NCBI RefSeq assembly: GCF_004331435.1
Contig: NZ_SJKA01000001.1
Coordinates: forward strand, 744,001 to 808,000
Length of the DNA: 64,000 nucleotides
Direction: 5' to 3'
From: Kribbella sindirgiensis
GTDB lineage: Bacteria; Actinomycetota; Actinomycetes; Propionibacteriales; Kribbellaceae
Position 1 is the first letter of the stretch. Each line of letters begins with the position of its first letter. Shown here in pieces: positions 15,023 to 26,005 of this stretch. Below the pieces are notes generated by a model. That model saw only the letters and a program-made list of their open reading frames with translations, was not told where the DNA came from and did not search any database. A program made the translations under genes and the position numbers.

Positions 15023-16471
15023 CTAGCGGACGGGGTGCTCGGTAATTCGGTTGGGCATGAAGAGAACGGCTACGACGAGGAGGAGGGCGGCTGCGGCGGC
15101 ACCGTAGTAGACGTCGTGGATGGCGGGGGCCAGGACCCCGGCGGGTACCTTCTCCAGGTCCGCGTGGTCATCACCCAGGCGAGCTGCGACGACCCCGTTC
15201 GCCACCGCGCCGAAGACCGCGACCCCGACCGCACTGCCGACCGAGCGCGCGAACATGTTCGCCCCGGTCACGACACCGCGCGTCTGCCACTCGACGGACG
15301 ACTGTGCCGCGACGACCGACGGTGACGCGGAGAACCCGAGCCCGATGCCGATGATGAAGCAGGCGGCGGCGAGGTGCAGTACGGCGCTCGTGGCGTCGAC
15401 CGTGAGCAGTACGCCGGATCCGAGGACGACGATCAGTGCGCCCATCGACATCGTCGTACGGAAGCCGACGCGCAGGTAGATCCGCCCGGCGAGGGACGCC
15501 GCGATCGGCCAGCCCAGCGTCATCGCGGCGAGCGTGAACCCGGCGACGAGGGCCGACGTACCGAGGACGCTCTGGGCGAACAGCGGCACGTACGTCGACA
15601 GCCCGATCATCAGCAACCCGATCAGCAACGCGGCCGAGTTCGCCGAGTTCAGGACCCGCTGGCCGAGCACCCAGAGCGGCAGGATCGGTTCGGCGGCGTG
15701 CCGCTCGACCAGCACGAACGCGGTCAGCAGGACGACGGCCGCGGCCAGGATCACGATGCTCGCCGGCGAGTCCCAGTCCCACATCACGCCGCCCTCGAGC
15801 AGCCCGAGCAGCAGCAGCGAACCGCCGACCGCGAGCAGGATCGCGCCGGCGTAGTCGATCCGGTGACTGGTCTTGTCCGCCACCTTCTCGTCGAACCGGC
15901 GGACCAGCACCCAGGCGGCCGCCATCCCGAGCGGGATGTTCACGAAGAAGATCCACCGCCAGGAGATGAAGTCCGAGAACACGCCGCCGAGCGTCGGGCC
16001 GACGAACGACGAGATCCCCCAGACGCTGGCGATGTAGCCCTGCACCTTGGCCCGTTCCGCGACCGTGTAGATGTCGCCGACGATCGTCATCCCGATCGGC
16101 TGGATCGCCCCGGCGCCGAGCCCCTGGATCAGCCGGAACGCGATCAGCGCGGGCATGCTCCAGGCGAACCCGCACAGCACCGACCCGAGCAGGAACAGCC
16201 CGACGCCGAGCAGCATGATCGGCTTCCGTCCGCGCTGGTCGGCGAGCTTGCCGTAGATCGGCACCGACACGGCCTGCGCGAGCAGGTAGATCGAGAACAG
16301 CCAGGGGAACTGGGTGAATCCGCCGAGGTCGGCGACGACGGACGGTACGGCGGTGGCGAGGATCGTCGCGTCGATCGCGACCAGCCCGACGCTCAGCATC
16401 ACCGCGAGCAGAATCGGCCCTCGCTCCGAGCGAAGTCCCACACCTGTCCGGTCGATCCGCTCTGTAGTCAT
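15023..16471 (-). CDS. MFS drug transporter, DHA2 (14-TM, EmrB/QacA) family
   Basis: A 482-aa proton-coupled efflux pump. Family landmarks include VDATILATAVPSVVADLG at the first membrane helix (motif D1 region), GKLADQRGRKPIMLLG (motif A, DxxGRR/K) between helices 2 and 3, and GLGAGAIQPIGMTIVGDIY (motif C area). About 14 hydrophobic segments fit. ATG 16471 is preferred over an in-frame TTG four codons upstream. It is divergent from the NACHT gene. Likely exports a hydrophobic cation or an antibiotic, not further resolved. Confidence 0.88.
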   Translation of the reverse strand: MTTERIDRTGVGLRSERGPILLAVMLSVGLVAIDATILATAVPSVVADLGGFTQFPWLFSIYLLAQAVSVPIYGKLADQRGRKPIMLLGVGLFLLGSVLCGFAWSMPALIAFRLIQGLGAGAIQPIGMTIVGDIYTVAERAKVQGYIASVWGISSFVGPTLGGVFSDFISWRWIFFVNIPLGMAAAWVLVRRFDEKVADKTSHRIDYAGAILLAVGGSLLLLGLLEGGVMWDWDSPASIVILAAAVVLLTAFVLVERHAAEPILPLWVLGQRVLNSANSAALLIGLLMIGLSTYVPLFAQSVLGTSALVAGFTLAAMTLGWPIAASLAGRIYLRVGFRTTMSMGALIVVLGSGVLLTVDATSAVLHLAAACFIIGIGLGFSASPSVVAAQSSVEWQTRGVVTGANMFARSVGSAVGVAVFGAVANGVVAARLGDDHADLEKVPAGVLAPAIHDVYYGAAAAALLLVVAVLFMPNRITEHPVR

Positions 16472-16632
16472 ATCACCAACCAATGTATGTGAATCGACAG
16501 ATGTTCCCCACCCCGCGGCCGCCCAGTGGACGTCCGTGGAGACGACGACGCAGCGGGCGCAGGTGCAAGGGCCGAGGGGACGCGCTTCGCCGGGACGGTG
16601 GGCTCACGGACCGTTACGCTCCGAGGGTGAGG

Positions 16633-18861
16633 ATGCGGGTCGTGCTGCGTGGCGTCGTGCTCGTGGTCACGGTCTCGCTCGGGCTGGTGCTGCTCCCGAT
16701 CGCGATCAACGTCGGCACCGGCGGCACCGCTCCTGCGTTCCTTGCGCCGTACGTCGGCTGGGTCTGGCCGGCGATCGGGGTGCTCTGGCTGGTCGCCGTG
16801 CTGACCGCACTGTTCGAGCTCCGTGACCGCCGCCTGCCGCGGATCTCCCGGCGGGCTGCCGACCAGCCGCGGAACCGCCCGAACGCGCTCGCTCGCATCG
16901 ACCGGTACTACTCCGAGCGCCGGGCCGGCTCGCTCGCCGCGCGGACCCGGATCGCGCTGGCGCTGGACGAGCATCCGGGCGTCGTGGTCCGCCCGTACGA
17001 CCTGTTCGTCCAGCCGCTCGACAGCGCACCGCGGCGCGTCCCCAACGAAGCGGACATCGCAGGCGTCTTCGACGAACTGCAGGACTCCATGCTGATCCTC
17101 GGCGCACCCGGTGCCGGCAAGACCACTCTGCTGCTGGACCTCGCCCGGAACCTCGCCGAGCAGGCACAGGACAGCAAGGACCAGCCGATGCCGGTGGTGG
17201 TGGATCTCGCCGGCTGGTCCGCGCAGACGTCGTACCAGAAGGACGACGACCCGAGTGACAGCCCACTGCTCGCGGGCTTTGTGCGCTGGCTGCTGTACGA
17301 GCTCGACGAGCGCTACGGCATCCCACCCGCTGTCGGACGGACCTGGCTGAGCGACGGTCAGCTGACCCTGCTGCTGGACGGACTGGACGAGATCGCCGAG
17401 CCGCACCGCGCCAAGCTCGCCCCGGCGCTGGAAGAACTCCGCCACAACTACCGGATCGGCCAGCTCGCGGTGACGTGCCGGACCAACGACTACGAACGCC
17501 TCCCGCAGAAGCTGCGGCTGTTCGGGGCGGTCCACATCAGGCCGCTCACGAAGGAACAGGTCCTGGGGTACTTCGCCGAGGTCGGGCCCGCGCTCGACGG
17601 TGCGCGCGCAGCGATCGAGCAGGACGCCGCACTCTGGGAACTGGTCAACTCGCCGCTGATGCTCAATGTGATGGTCCTCGCGTACCAGGGCCGCGCGCCC
17701 GAGGACATCAACGCGCGGGGCGTCGCGGACCTGCGCCGGGAGCTCTTCGACACCTACATCTGCGAGGTGCTCGCCCGGAACCGCCAGACCGCGCGACAGT
17801 ACGACGCCAAGACCGCCGTGCGGCGTCTGTGGTGTCTGGCCTGGTGGACTCGTCGCCGAGCGGGGGACCGGACTGCAGTGCCTCGGTGGATGATGCCCGA
17901 CGGCTGGTACGGGTTGTCGCTGCCGGGGGTGGACTACCTGACGCATGCCGTGTGTCTGCCCGCACTGTTCGCGTCACTCACTGCCGGCGTGACGCTGGTG
18001 ATGGTCGCGCAGTACGGCGCACTCGCGGGACTCGCTGCGGCCGGCTCTGCCTTGTTGCTCGTGCATCTGTTGCCGCATCCCTGGCAGAAGCACGAAGGGA
18101 GCGGACCGGACCGCGTACCGCTGTTCGCGCTCATCCTCTTCGGCGGTACGGCGGTCACGGTCGCTGTGACCGTTGCTGCGCTCGGACTGGTCGAGCTGCT
18201 CACAGCGAAGCCGACACTCGTTGTCGAGGCTGCTGTGATCGCTGGAGCCTATGGCGTCGAACTGCTCGTCTTTCACAACAACCGGCGGCGGCTGCTGCTC
18301 GGCGTACGGGTAGCTGTGGTTGCAGTGGCGAGCTGGATAACCCTGAGCTTCGGCGATGCGACTGCCTTCGCCTGTGGGGTAGCGGTCGGGCTGCTGGTTG
18401 CTCAGGGCATCCGGATGATCAAGTCCCTACCGACCGACCATCTCCCCAGCACAGGCGACAAGGGGTGGCGGATGGACCCATGGGTCGCCGGTGGAGCTGT
18501 CGTCGCGTTTCTGGTCGCACTGCTTCTCGGAGCGGACCTGGCGTCACCGCAACTGGAGGCGGTCGCCGGAATCGTGGTCGGCACGGTCGCCGCGAAGGCG
18601 TGGCGTCGCCGGCCACCTGTTCTCGCTGGACCGATGTCCCGCTTGCTGCACGACTCACTGCTGCGCTGGAGCGGCTACCTGCCGTGGCACCGCAGGGCGT
18701 TCCTGCAGTACGCCGCTGATCGCTACGTGCTGGCCCGCACCGGCCATGCGCAGTACTCGTTCATCCACCTGCTCGTCCGCGACCACCTGGCCGAGTGCGT
18801 ACCGGACGAACTCGCCGCCAAGGTAGACCTCCGCATCGCCGAACGCGCCGCCCGCCGTTAG
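16633..18861 (+). CDS. Membrane-embedded NACHT-domain STAND ATPase
   Basis: About 742 aa. Two N-terminal membrane helices are followed by a NACHT module with P-loop GAPGAGKTTLLL and Walker B LTLLLDGLDEIAE (acidic pair LDGLDE typical of NACHT), then a winged-helix region, about seven further membrane segments, and a C-terminal tail YSFIHLLVRDHLAECVP typical of actinobacterial NACHT proteins. Bacterial NACHT proteins are STAND switches and several protect against phages. No separate effector domain is visible, so the membrane part may be the effector. ATG 16633 has GAGGGTGAGG upstream; GTG 16627 is an alternative. Confidence 0.75.
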   Translation: MRVVLRGVVLVVTVSLGLVLLPIAINVGTGGTAPAFLAPYVGWVWPAIGVLWLVAVLTALFELRDRRLPRISRRAADQPRNRPNALARIDRYYSERRAGSLAARTRIALALDEHPGVVVRPYDLFVQPLDSAPRRVPNEADIAGVFDELQDSMLILGAPGAGKTTLLLDLARNLAEQAQDSKDQPMPVVVDLAGWSAQTSYQKDDDPSDSPLLAGFVRWLLYELDERYGIPPAVGRTWLSDGQLTLLLDGLDEIAEPHRAKLAPALEELRHNYRIGQLAVTCRTNDYERLPQKLRLFGAVHIRPLTKEQVLGYFAEVGPALDGARAAIEQDAALWELVNSPLMLNVMVLAYQGRAPEDINARGVADLRRELFDTYICEVLARNRQTARQYDAKTAVRRLWCLAWWTRRRAGDRTAVPRWMMPDGWYGLSLPGVDYLTHAVCLPALFASLTAGVTLVMVAQYGALAGLAAAGSALLLVHLLPHPWQKHEGSGPDRVPLFALILFGGTAVTVAVTVAALGLVELLTAKPTLVVEAAVIAGAYGVELLVFHNNRRRLLLGVRVAVVAVASWITLSFGDATAFACGVAVGLLVAQGIRMIKSLPTDHLPSTGDKGWRMDPWVAGGAVVAFLVALLLGADLASPQLEAVAGIVVGTVAAKAWRRRPPVLAGPMSRLLHDSLLRWSGYLPWHRRAFLQYAADRYVLARTGHAQYSFIHLLVRDHLAECVPDELAAKVDLRIAERAARR

Positions 18862-19986
18862 TCATTCCGTGGCGGGCTCGGTGAGGGCGTGGGCGATCAA
18901 GGTGCTGCACAGAGCCAGTGCGATGAGGGTGCTGAGGGCGAGGCGTAGTGAGGTGTGCTCGGCGATGGTGCCGAGGAGTGGGGTGGCGACGCCGCCGATG
19001 CTGACGGCGAGGCCGAGGGTCATGCCGCCTGCGGTGCCTACGCGGCCGGGGAGGAAGTCCTGGCCCAGCGTCACGTGCAGCGAGAAGGGGATGGACATCG
19101 CGATCGCGGTCGCCGCGAGGAAACCGAAGAACGCCGGTCCGGGAACGAAGACCAGGCACGCGATCGCGGGAACGGCGACGGCGTACGACGTCCGGAGGGT
19201 GCGGACTCGTCCGTAGCGGGTGGCGAGGCGGCCGCCGAGGAGGGTGCCGAGTGCGCCGGCGGCGAACAGGACGAACAGGGCGATCCCGCCGGTCGTCGTA
19301 CCGCCGCCGACGCGTTGGCCGGCGTACAGCGCGATGAAGGTGCCGAGACCGACGAACACGATCGACCGGCAGACCATGATCAGCGACAACCGCAGGAACG
19401 ACGGCCAGTCGTCTGCGCCTTCACCATTGCCGCAGGTGACGGCGACGGCGGTGCGCGAGCGGACCGCCCACGTGGTGACTGTCGCGCCGAACAGCGCCGG
19501 TACGACGAGCAGTGGCGTGAGCGACAGCCCGCCCGCGGCGATGATCGGGGTGACGAGGACAGGTGCTAGTGCGAACCCGACGTTCCCACCGACCGAGAAC
19601 CAGCTCATCCCCACGTGGCTGCCACCGCTGACGACGCGGGCCATCCGGGCGGCCTCCGGGTGGTATGCCGCGACGCCGAGCCCGGACAGCGCGGCCGCCA
19701 GCCACATGAGCCAGTAGGTCTGTCCGACGCCGATGAGGGCGATACCGAGTCCGGCGGTGGTCATCGCGACCGGAATCAGCCAGGTGAGCGGACGGCGATC
19801 GGTCAGTACGCCGAACACGGGCTGGACGACCGAGGAGAGCAGGGTCGCCGCGAGGGTGATGCCGGAGACGGCGACGTACCCGAGGCCGCGCTCGGCGGCC
19901 AGGAACGGTACGAGCGCCGGCACGCAGCCCTGGTAGATGTCCACGCACGCGTGGCCGGCGGCCATCAGCCCGATCGATCTCTTCAC
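18862..19986 (-). CDS. MFS efflux transporter, fosmidomycin-resistance (Fsr) type
   Basis: A 374-aa 12-helix MFS protein. The N-terminal helix GLMAAGHACVDIYQGCVPALVP matches the Fsr pattern (HxxxDxYQGxxPALxPFL), and GVLTDRRPLTWLIP is the motif-A loop. Fsr-type pumps export fosmidomycin and other small acids. The GTG at 19986 is 54 bases from the divergent AraC-type gene, an arrangement seen for inducible efflux pumps. The last third of the gene has strong C-skew on its coding strand. Confidence 0.8.
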   Translation of the reverse strand: MKRSIGLMAAGHACVDIYQGCVPALVPFLAAERGLGYVAVSGITLAATLLSSVVQPVFGVLTDRRPLTWLIPVAMTTAGLGIALIGVGQTYWLMWLAAALSGLGVAAYHPEAARMARVVSGGSHVGMSWFSVGGNVGFALAPVLVTPIIAAGGLSLTPLLVVPALFGATVTTWAVRSRTAVAVTCGNGEGADDWPSFLRLSLIMVCRSIVFVGLGTFIALYAGQRVGGGTTTGGIALFVLFAAGALGTLLGGRLATRYGRVRTLRTSYAVAVPAIACLVFVPGPAFFGFLAATAIAMSIPFSLHVTLGQDFLPGRVGTAGGMTLGLAVSIGGVATPLLGTIAEHTSLRLALSTLIALALCSTLIAHALTEPATE

Positions 19987-20026
19987 CTGTCGATCGTCAC
20001 TGCCGGGTGGCCTGTCCGGCTTCCGA

Positions 20027-20041
20027 TAAAATGCCAAGTCA
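20027..20041 (+). promoter_or_regulatory. Possible leaderless promoter (-10 TAAAAT) of the AraC-type gene
   Basis: TAAAAT at 20027-20032 fits an actinobacterial -10 element and would place the transcript start at or next to ATG 20041, giving a leaderless mRNA. No Shine-Dalgarno is seen before this ATG, which agrees. A -35 element is not evident. Confidence 0.4.
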
Positions 20042-20772
20042 TGCCGGAAACCCGCCAACGTCCCGCGACGACCGGCCACCAGCCGATCCAGGCCGGTGGC
20101 GGGATCGAGCCGCACTGGCACGACCGGAACCAGATTGTGTACGCCGGGCGCGGTGTTCTCTCCGTCACCACGGACGCCGGCAGCTGGGTGGCCCCCGCCA
20201 CCAGAGCCATCTGGATCCCGGCCGGCACCCTCCACCAGCACCGCGCGTACGGCGAGACCACCCTCCACACCATCGGCCTGGAGGAGAACCCGCTCGCCCT
20301 GGACCAACCGTCAGCCCTAGTAGTCAGTCCCCTCCTCCGCGAACTGATCCTCACGTACACAGGTCCCACAGATAGCCACCCAGATGAGTCACAGCGCTTG
20401 CGCGCAGTACTACTGGACCAGCTGCGGCGGTCGCCTCAGCGTCCTACGTACCTGCCGACGCCGCGTGACCCTCGGCTCGCAGCTGTCTGCGACCTGCTGC
20501 GGGACAACCCAGCTGAGGCCAGGACTCTGACGGAGCTCGGGCGGGAGGTTGGTGCGAGTGAGCGGACTCTCAGCCGGCTGTGCAGAACCGACCTAGGGAT
20601 GACCTTCCCGCAGTGGCGAACCCAGCTGCGACTGCACGAGGCTCTCCGGCTGCTAGCGGGAGGAGAGTCGGTGACTCGCGTGGCGCACCGGTGTGGTTGG
20701 GCGTCGACCAGTGCGTTCATCGACACGTTCAAGAGCGCCTTCGGTCACACACCAGGGTCACGCAAGGCCTGA
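20041..20772 (+). CDS. AraC-family regulator with cupin domain
   Basis: A 243-aa regulator: an N-terminal cupin sensor (GGIEPHWHDRNQIVYAGRGV, HxH metal or ligand site, then AIWIPAGTLHQHRAYG) and a C-terminal double helix-turn-helix (LTELGREVGASERTLSRLCR, ESVTRVAHRCGWASTSAFID). It is divergent from the Fsr-type pump and probably controls it in response to the exported compound, as NimR does for NimT in E. coli (analogy). Its end overlaps the convergent TetR gene by 28 bases. Confidence 0.82.
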   Translation: MPETRQRPATTGHQPIQAGGGIEPHWHDRNQIVYAGRGVLSVTTDAGSWVAPATRAIWIPAGTLHQHRAYGETTLHTIGLEENPLALDQPSALVVSPLLRELILTYTGPTDSHPDESQRLRAVLLDQLRRSPQRPTYLPTPRDPRLAAVCDLLRDNPAEARTLTELGREVGASERTLSRLCRTDLGMTFPQWRTQLRLHEALRLLAGGESVTRVAHRCGWASTSAFIDTFKSAFGHTPGSRKA

Positions 20773-21356
20773 TCGAGGATGCGGCTCCACTGCCGCACGA
20801 TGCCTCTCCGCCGCGCGCTGTCGTCCGTCAGCAGGTCAGCCAGCCCCAAACCACGCGCCATGTCCAGCACGCCCTGCACGGTCTCCCGCACCCCAGGCGT
20901 CCGTTCGTTCACCTCGAGTACGTCGAGCAACGCCCGGTGCGCCTGCCGCCCCACATATGACTCCAGCCGAACGATCTGCTGCCGCAACGCCTCCTCTGTC
21001 GACGCCGCCACCCACAGGTGCAGTGCGGCCCGGAACAGCGGACCGGTGTACACATCCGCCAGCATCCCGACGATCGCCTCGGTACGCCCCGCCCCGCTCG
21101 GCAATGCACCGGCCTGCGCGCGGATCTCCGCCAACCGCACCTCGGTCATGTACTCGACCGCCGCCGCGAACAGGTCCGCCCGGGTCGGGAAGTGATGCTG
21201 TGCCGCACCCCGCGACACCCCGGCCCGCGCCGCGACGACCGACACCGTCGTCGCGGCGTACCCGACCTCGGCCAGCGACTCGACCGAGGCCTCCAGCAAC
21301 CGCTGCCGCGTCGCCCGCGACCGGTCCTGCTGGGGTGCTTTCAGAACTTCACTCAC
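20745..21356 (-). CDS. TetR-family regulator, last gene of the acyl-CoA catabolic operon
   Basis: A 203-aa TetR protein: N-terminal helix-turn-helix TTVSVVAARAGVSRGAAQHHFPTR followed by a helical ligand domain. The GTG start (GTGAGTGA) overlaps the stop of the acyl-CoA ligase gene by 8 bases, so it is co-translated as the last gene of the operon. Repressors in such operons usually bind the acyl-CoA intermediate and control the operon promoter; the palindrome at 31236-31247 is the candidate site. That link is inference. Confidence 0.82.
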   Translation of the reverse strand: MSEVLKAPQQDRSRATRQRLLEASVESLAEVGYAATTVSVVAARAGVSRGAAQHHFPTRADLFAAAVEYMTEVRLAEIRAQAGALPSGAGRTEAIVGMLADVYTGPLFRAALHLWVAASTEEALRQQIVRLESYVGRQAHRALLDVLEVNERTPGVRETVQGVLDMARGLGLADLLTDDSARRRGIVRQWSRILDQALRDPGV

Positions 21357-22905
21357 GCGCGGCCTCACGGGCCCGCAGTTCCCGCCGCAGGATCTTCCCG
21401 GACGCAGCCTTCGGTACGGCGTCGATGAACTCCACCTGCCGGATCTTCTTGTACGGCGCCACCCGCGCAGCGACGTACTCCATGACGTCGTCCGCCGTCA
21501 GCGTCACGCCCGGCATCGGCACCACGAACGCCTTCGGTACTTCGTTGCCGTCCGCGCTGACGCCGATGACGGCCGCGTCCGCGATCCGGTCGTCGGTGAG
21601 CAGCACGGCCTCCAGTTCCGCGGGCGGCACCTGGTACCCGTGGTACTTGATCAGCTCCTTCACCCGGTCCACGACGTACAGGTAGCCGCGTGCGTCCACC
21701 CGGCCGATGTCGCCGGTGTGCAGCCAGCCGTCCGTGTCGATCGTCGCGTCCGTCTCGGCCTGCCGCCCGAGGTACCCCTTCATCACCTGCGGGCCGCGGA
21801 TCCAGATCTCGCCCTCGTCCGCGTCGTTGCCGTCGGCCCCGACCAGCCGCATCTCGGTCGACGGGAACAGCTTGCCGACCGCGCCCGGCGGCGGCTCCGG
21901 GTCGTCCTGCGGTACGGCGTGCGTTCCCGGCGACAACTCGGTCATCCCGTAGGCCTGCGTCACCGCATGCAGACCGAGTCGCTTCGCGCACGCCTCGGCC
22001 AGTTCGCCGTCCAACGGCGCCGCGGCCGACATCACGTGCTGCAGTGCGGACAGGTCGAACGAGTCGACGGCCGGGTGCTTCGCCAGCGCCAGAACCACCG
22101 GTGGTGCGACGAACGCCCGCGTGATCCGCTGGTCCTGGAGCGTGGTCAGGAACTGCTCCAGGTCGAACTTCGGCAGCACCACCACCGTGATGCCGAGCCG
22201 CAGCGGCAGGTTCATCAGGACGGTGAGCCCGTAGATGTGGAAGAACGGCAGGATCGCGATGACCCGCTCGTTCTCGCCCAGCTTGATCGTGGCCTCGGCC
22301 TGCGCGATGTTCGTCGCGATGTTCCGGTGCGTCAGCATCACGCCCTTGGCCGCGCCGGTGGTCCCACTGGAGTACGGCAGTACGGCGACATCGGCCGCCG
22401 GATCGATCGTCACCACCGGCTCCGGGCCCGTCGACGCGAACAGCTCCTGCACCGACCTATACCCCTCGGCTTGATCGCAGACAAAGATCTCCGAGACGTC
22501 GGTGCCTTCGATCGCCGCGGTCGCGACCGGCAGGAACAGCGAAATCGTCACCAGCAACTTCGCCTTCGAATCGATCAGCTGCTTGTGCAGCTCGTCGGCG
22601 GTGTAGAGCGCGTTCACCGTGGTCACGGTCGCGCCGGCGCGGGTGGCGCCGTAGAACACCACGGGGTACAGGATCGTGTTCGGGCTGTACAGCGCGATCA
22701 CGTCGCCGTGCCGGATGCCGAGCTCCGCCAGGCCCGCCGCGACCCGACGGGTCAGGTGGTCCAGTTGGGCGTAGCTCAGCTCTTTGCCGGTGACACCGTC
22801 GACCATCGCCGGCCGGTCGCCGTACTCCTGGGCTCTACCGAGAACGGCGTCGTGGATCGGTACGTCGAGCACCTCGACGGGCGGGAACTCACTGGTGATG
22901 ATCAT
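21349..22905 (-). CDS. Acyl-CoA ligase (4-coumarate-CoA ligase-like, AMP-forming)
   Basis: A 518-aa ANL-superfamily enzyme that activates a carboxylic acid to its acyl-AMP and then acyl-CoA. Motif YSSGTTGAAKGV (P-loop), YGMTELSPGTH, GWLHTGDIG and the catalytic lysine in PKAASGKILRREL are all intact. AAGGAG stands 9 bases before ATG 22905. Position in the operon suggests that it feeds the acid substrate into the pathway handled by the two dehydrogenases and the carboxylase. Acid specificity cannot be read from the sequence. Confidence 0.85.
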   Translation of the reverse strand: MIITSEFPPVEVLDVPIHDAVLGRAQEYGDRPAMVDGVTGKELSYAQLDHLTRRVAAGLAELGIRHGDVIALYSPNTILYPVVFYGATRAGATVTTVNALYTADELHKQLIDSKAKLLVTISLFLPVATAAIEGTDVSEIFVCDQAEGYRSVQELFASTGPEPVVTIDPAADVAVLPYSSGTTGAAKGVMLTHRNIATNIAQAEATIKLGENERVIAILPFFHIYGLTVLMNLPLRLGITVVVLPKFDLEQFLTTLQDQRITRAFVAPPVVLALAKHPAVDSFDLSALQHVMSAAAPLDGELAEACAKRLGLHAVTQAYGMTELSPGTHAVPQDDPEPPPGAVGKLFPSTEMRLVGADGNDADEGEIWIRGPQVMKGYLGRQAETDATIDTDGWLHTGDIGRVDARGYLYVVDRVKELIKYHGYQVPPAELEAVLLTDDRIADAAVIGVSADGNEVPKAFVVPMPGVTLTADDVMEYVAARVAPYKKIRQVEFIDAVPKAASGKILRRELRAREAARE

Positions 22906-22916
22906 TGCCCCACTCC

Positions 22917-24070
22917 TTAGTACGACTTGGGCAGTCCCAGGCTGTGTTGTGCCACGAAGTTCAGGATCATTTCCCGGCTCACCGGCGCGATCCGGGTCGC
23001 GCGGGCGGCCGCGACGAGCGACGCGACGCCGTACTCGACCGTCATACCGTTCCCACCGAGCGATTGCACGGCCTGATCGGTGGCTCGTACCGCGACCTCG
23101 CCGGCGGCGTACTTCGCCATGTTCGCGGCCTCGCCCGCGCCCATGTCGTCGCCCGCGTCGTACAGCGCGGCCGCCTTCTGCATCATCAGCCGGGCCAGTT
23201 CGAGCTCGATCTTGATCTGCGCGAGCGGGTGCGAGAGGCCCTGGTGCGCACCGATCGGGGCCTTCCAGACCTGCCGTTCCTTGACGTACGCCGTCGCCTT
23301 GCCGAGGGCATGCCGCGCGATGCCGATCGCGAACGCGGACGCCATGATCCGCTCCGGGTTGAGCCCCGCGAACAACTGCATCAGCGCCGCGTCCTCGGAC
23401 CCGACGAGCGCTTCCCGCGGCAGGTGTACGTCGTCCAGGAACAACGCGTACTGCTTGTCCGGGCTGATCAGATCCATCTCGATCCGCTGGAACTCCACGC
23501 CCGGCGCGACGATCGGGACGATGAACAGCGCCGGTTTGAGCTTCCCGGTCCGGGCGTCCTCGGTGCGTCCGACGACCAGGATCGCCTTCGCGACGTCGAG
23601 CCCGGAGATGAACACCTTGCGCCCGGTCAGCGACCAGCCGTCGTCGGTCCGGCGGGCCGTGGTGGTGATCTGGTGCGAGTTCGAGCCGGCGTCGGGTTCG
23701 GTGATCGCGAACGCCATGATCGTCGTCCCGTCGGCGAGTCCCGGGAGCCACTGCTGTTTCTGATCGTCGGTGCCGAAGCGGGAGATCACGGTGCCGCAGA
23801 TCGACGGGGACACGACCATCATCAGCAGCGGGCAGCCCGCCGCGCCGAGCTCCTCGAGCACGATCGACAGGTCGGCCATACCGCCGCCTCCGCCGCCGTA
23901 CTGCTCGGGCAGGTTCACGCCGAGGAACCCGAGCTTGCCGGCTTCCAGCCACAGCTCGGTGGTGTGCCCGCCGGTCCGAGCCTGCTGGTTGAACCACTCA
24001 TAGCCGTACTTCTTGCCGAGCTCGCTGACGACCTTCCGCAGCTCCCGACGTTCCTCCGACTCGACGAAGC

Positions 24071-24074
<4 letters not shown>
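22917..24074 (-). CDS. Acyl-CoA dehydrogenase (second of the operon)
   Basis: A 385-aa FAD-dependent dehydrogenase forming a 2,3-enoyl-CoA. Landmarks: AFAITEPDAGSNSHQITTTA (FAD-binding signature), QSLGGNGMTVEYGVASL near the end, and the segment with LNPERIMASAFAIGIARHAL. The catalytic glutamate likely lies in the late YGVASLV region as in IVD-like enzymes, but I cannot fix it. The ATG overlaps the stop of the carboxylase alpha gene (ATGA). It differs clearly from the other dehydrogenase in the operon, so the two probably act on different intermediates. Confidence 0.85.
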
Positions 24075-25999
<1,925 letters not shown>

Positions 26000-26005
26000 C
26001 GGGGC

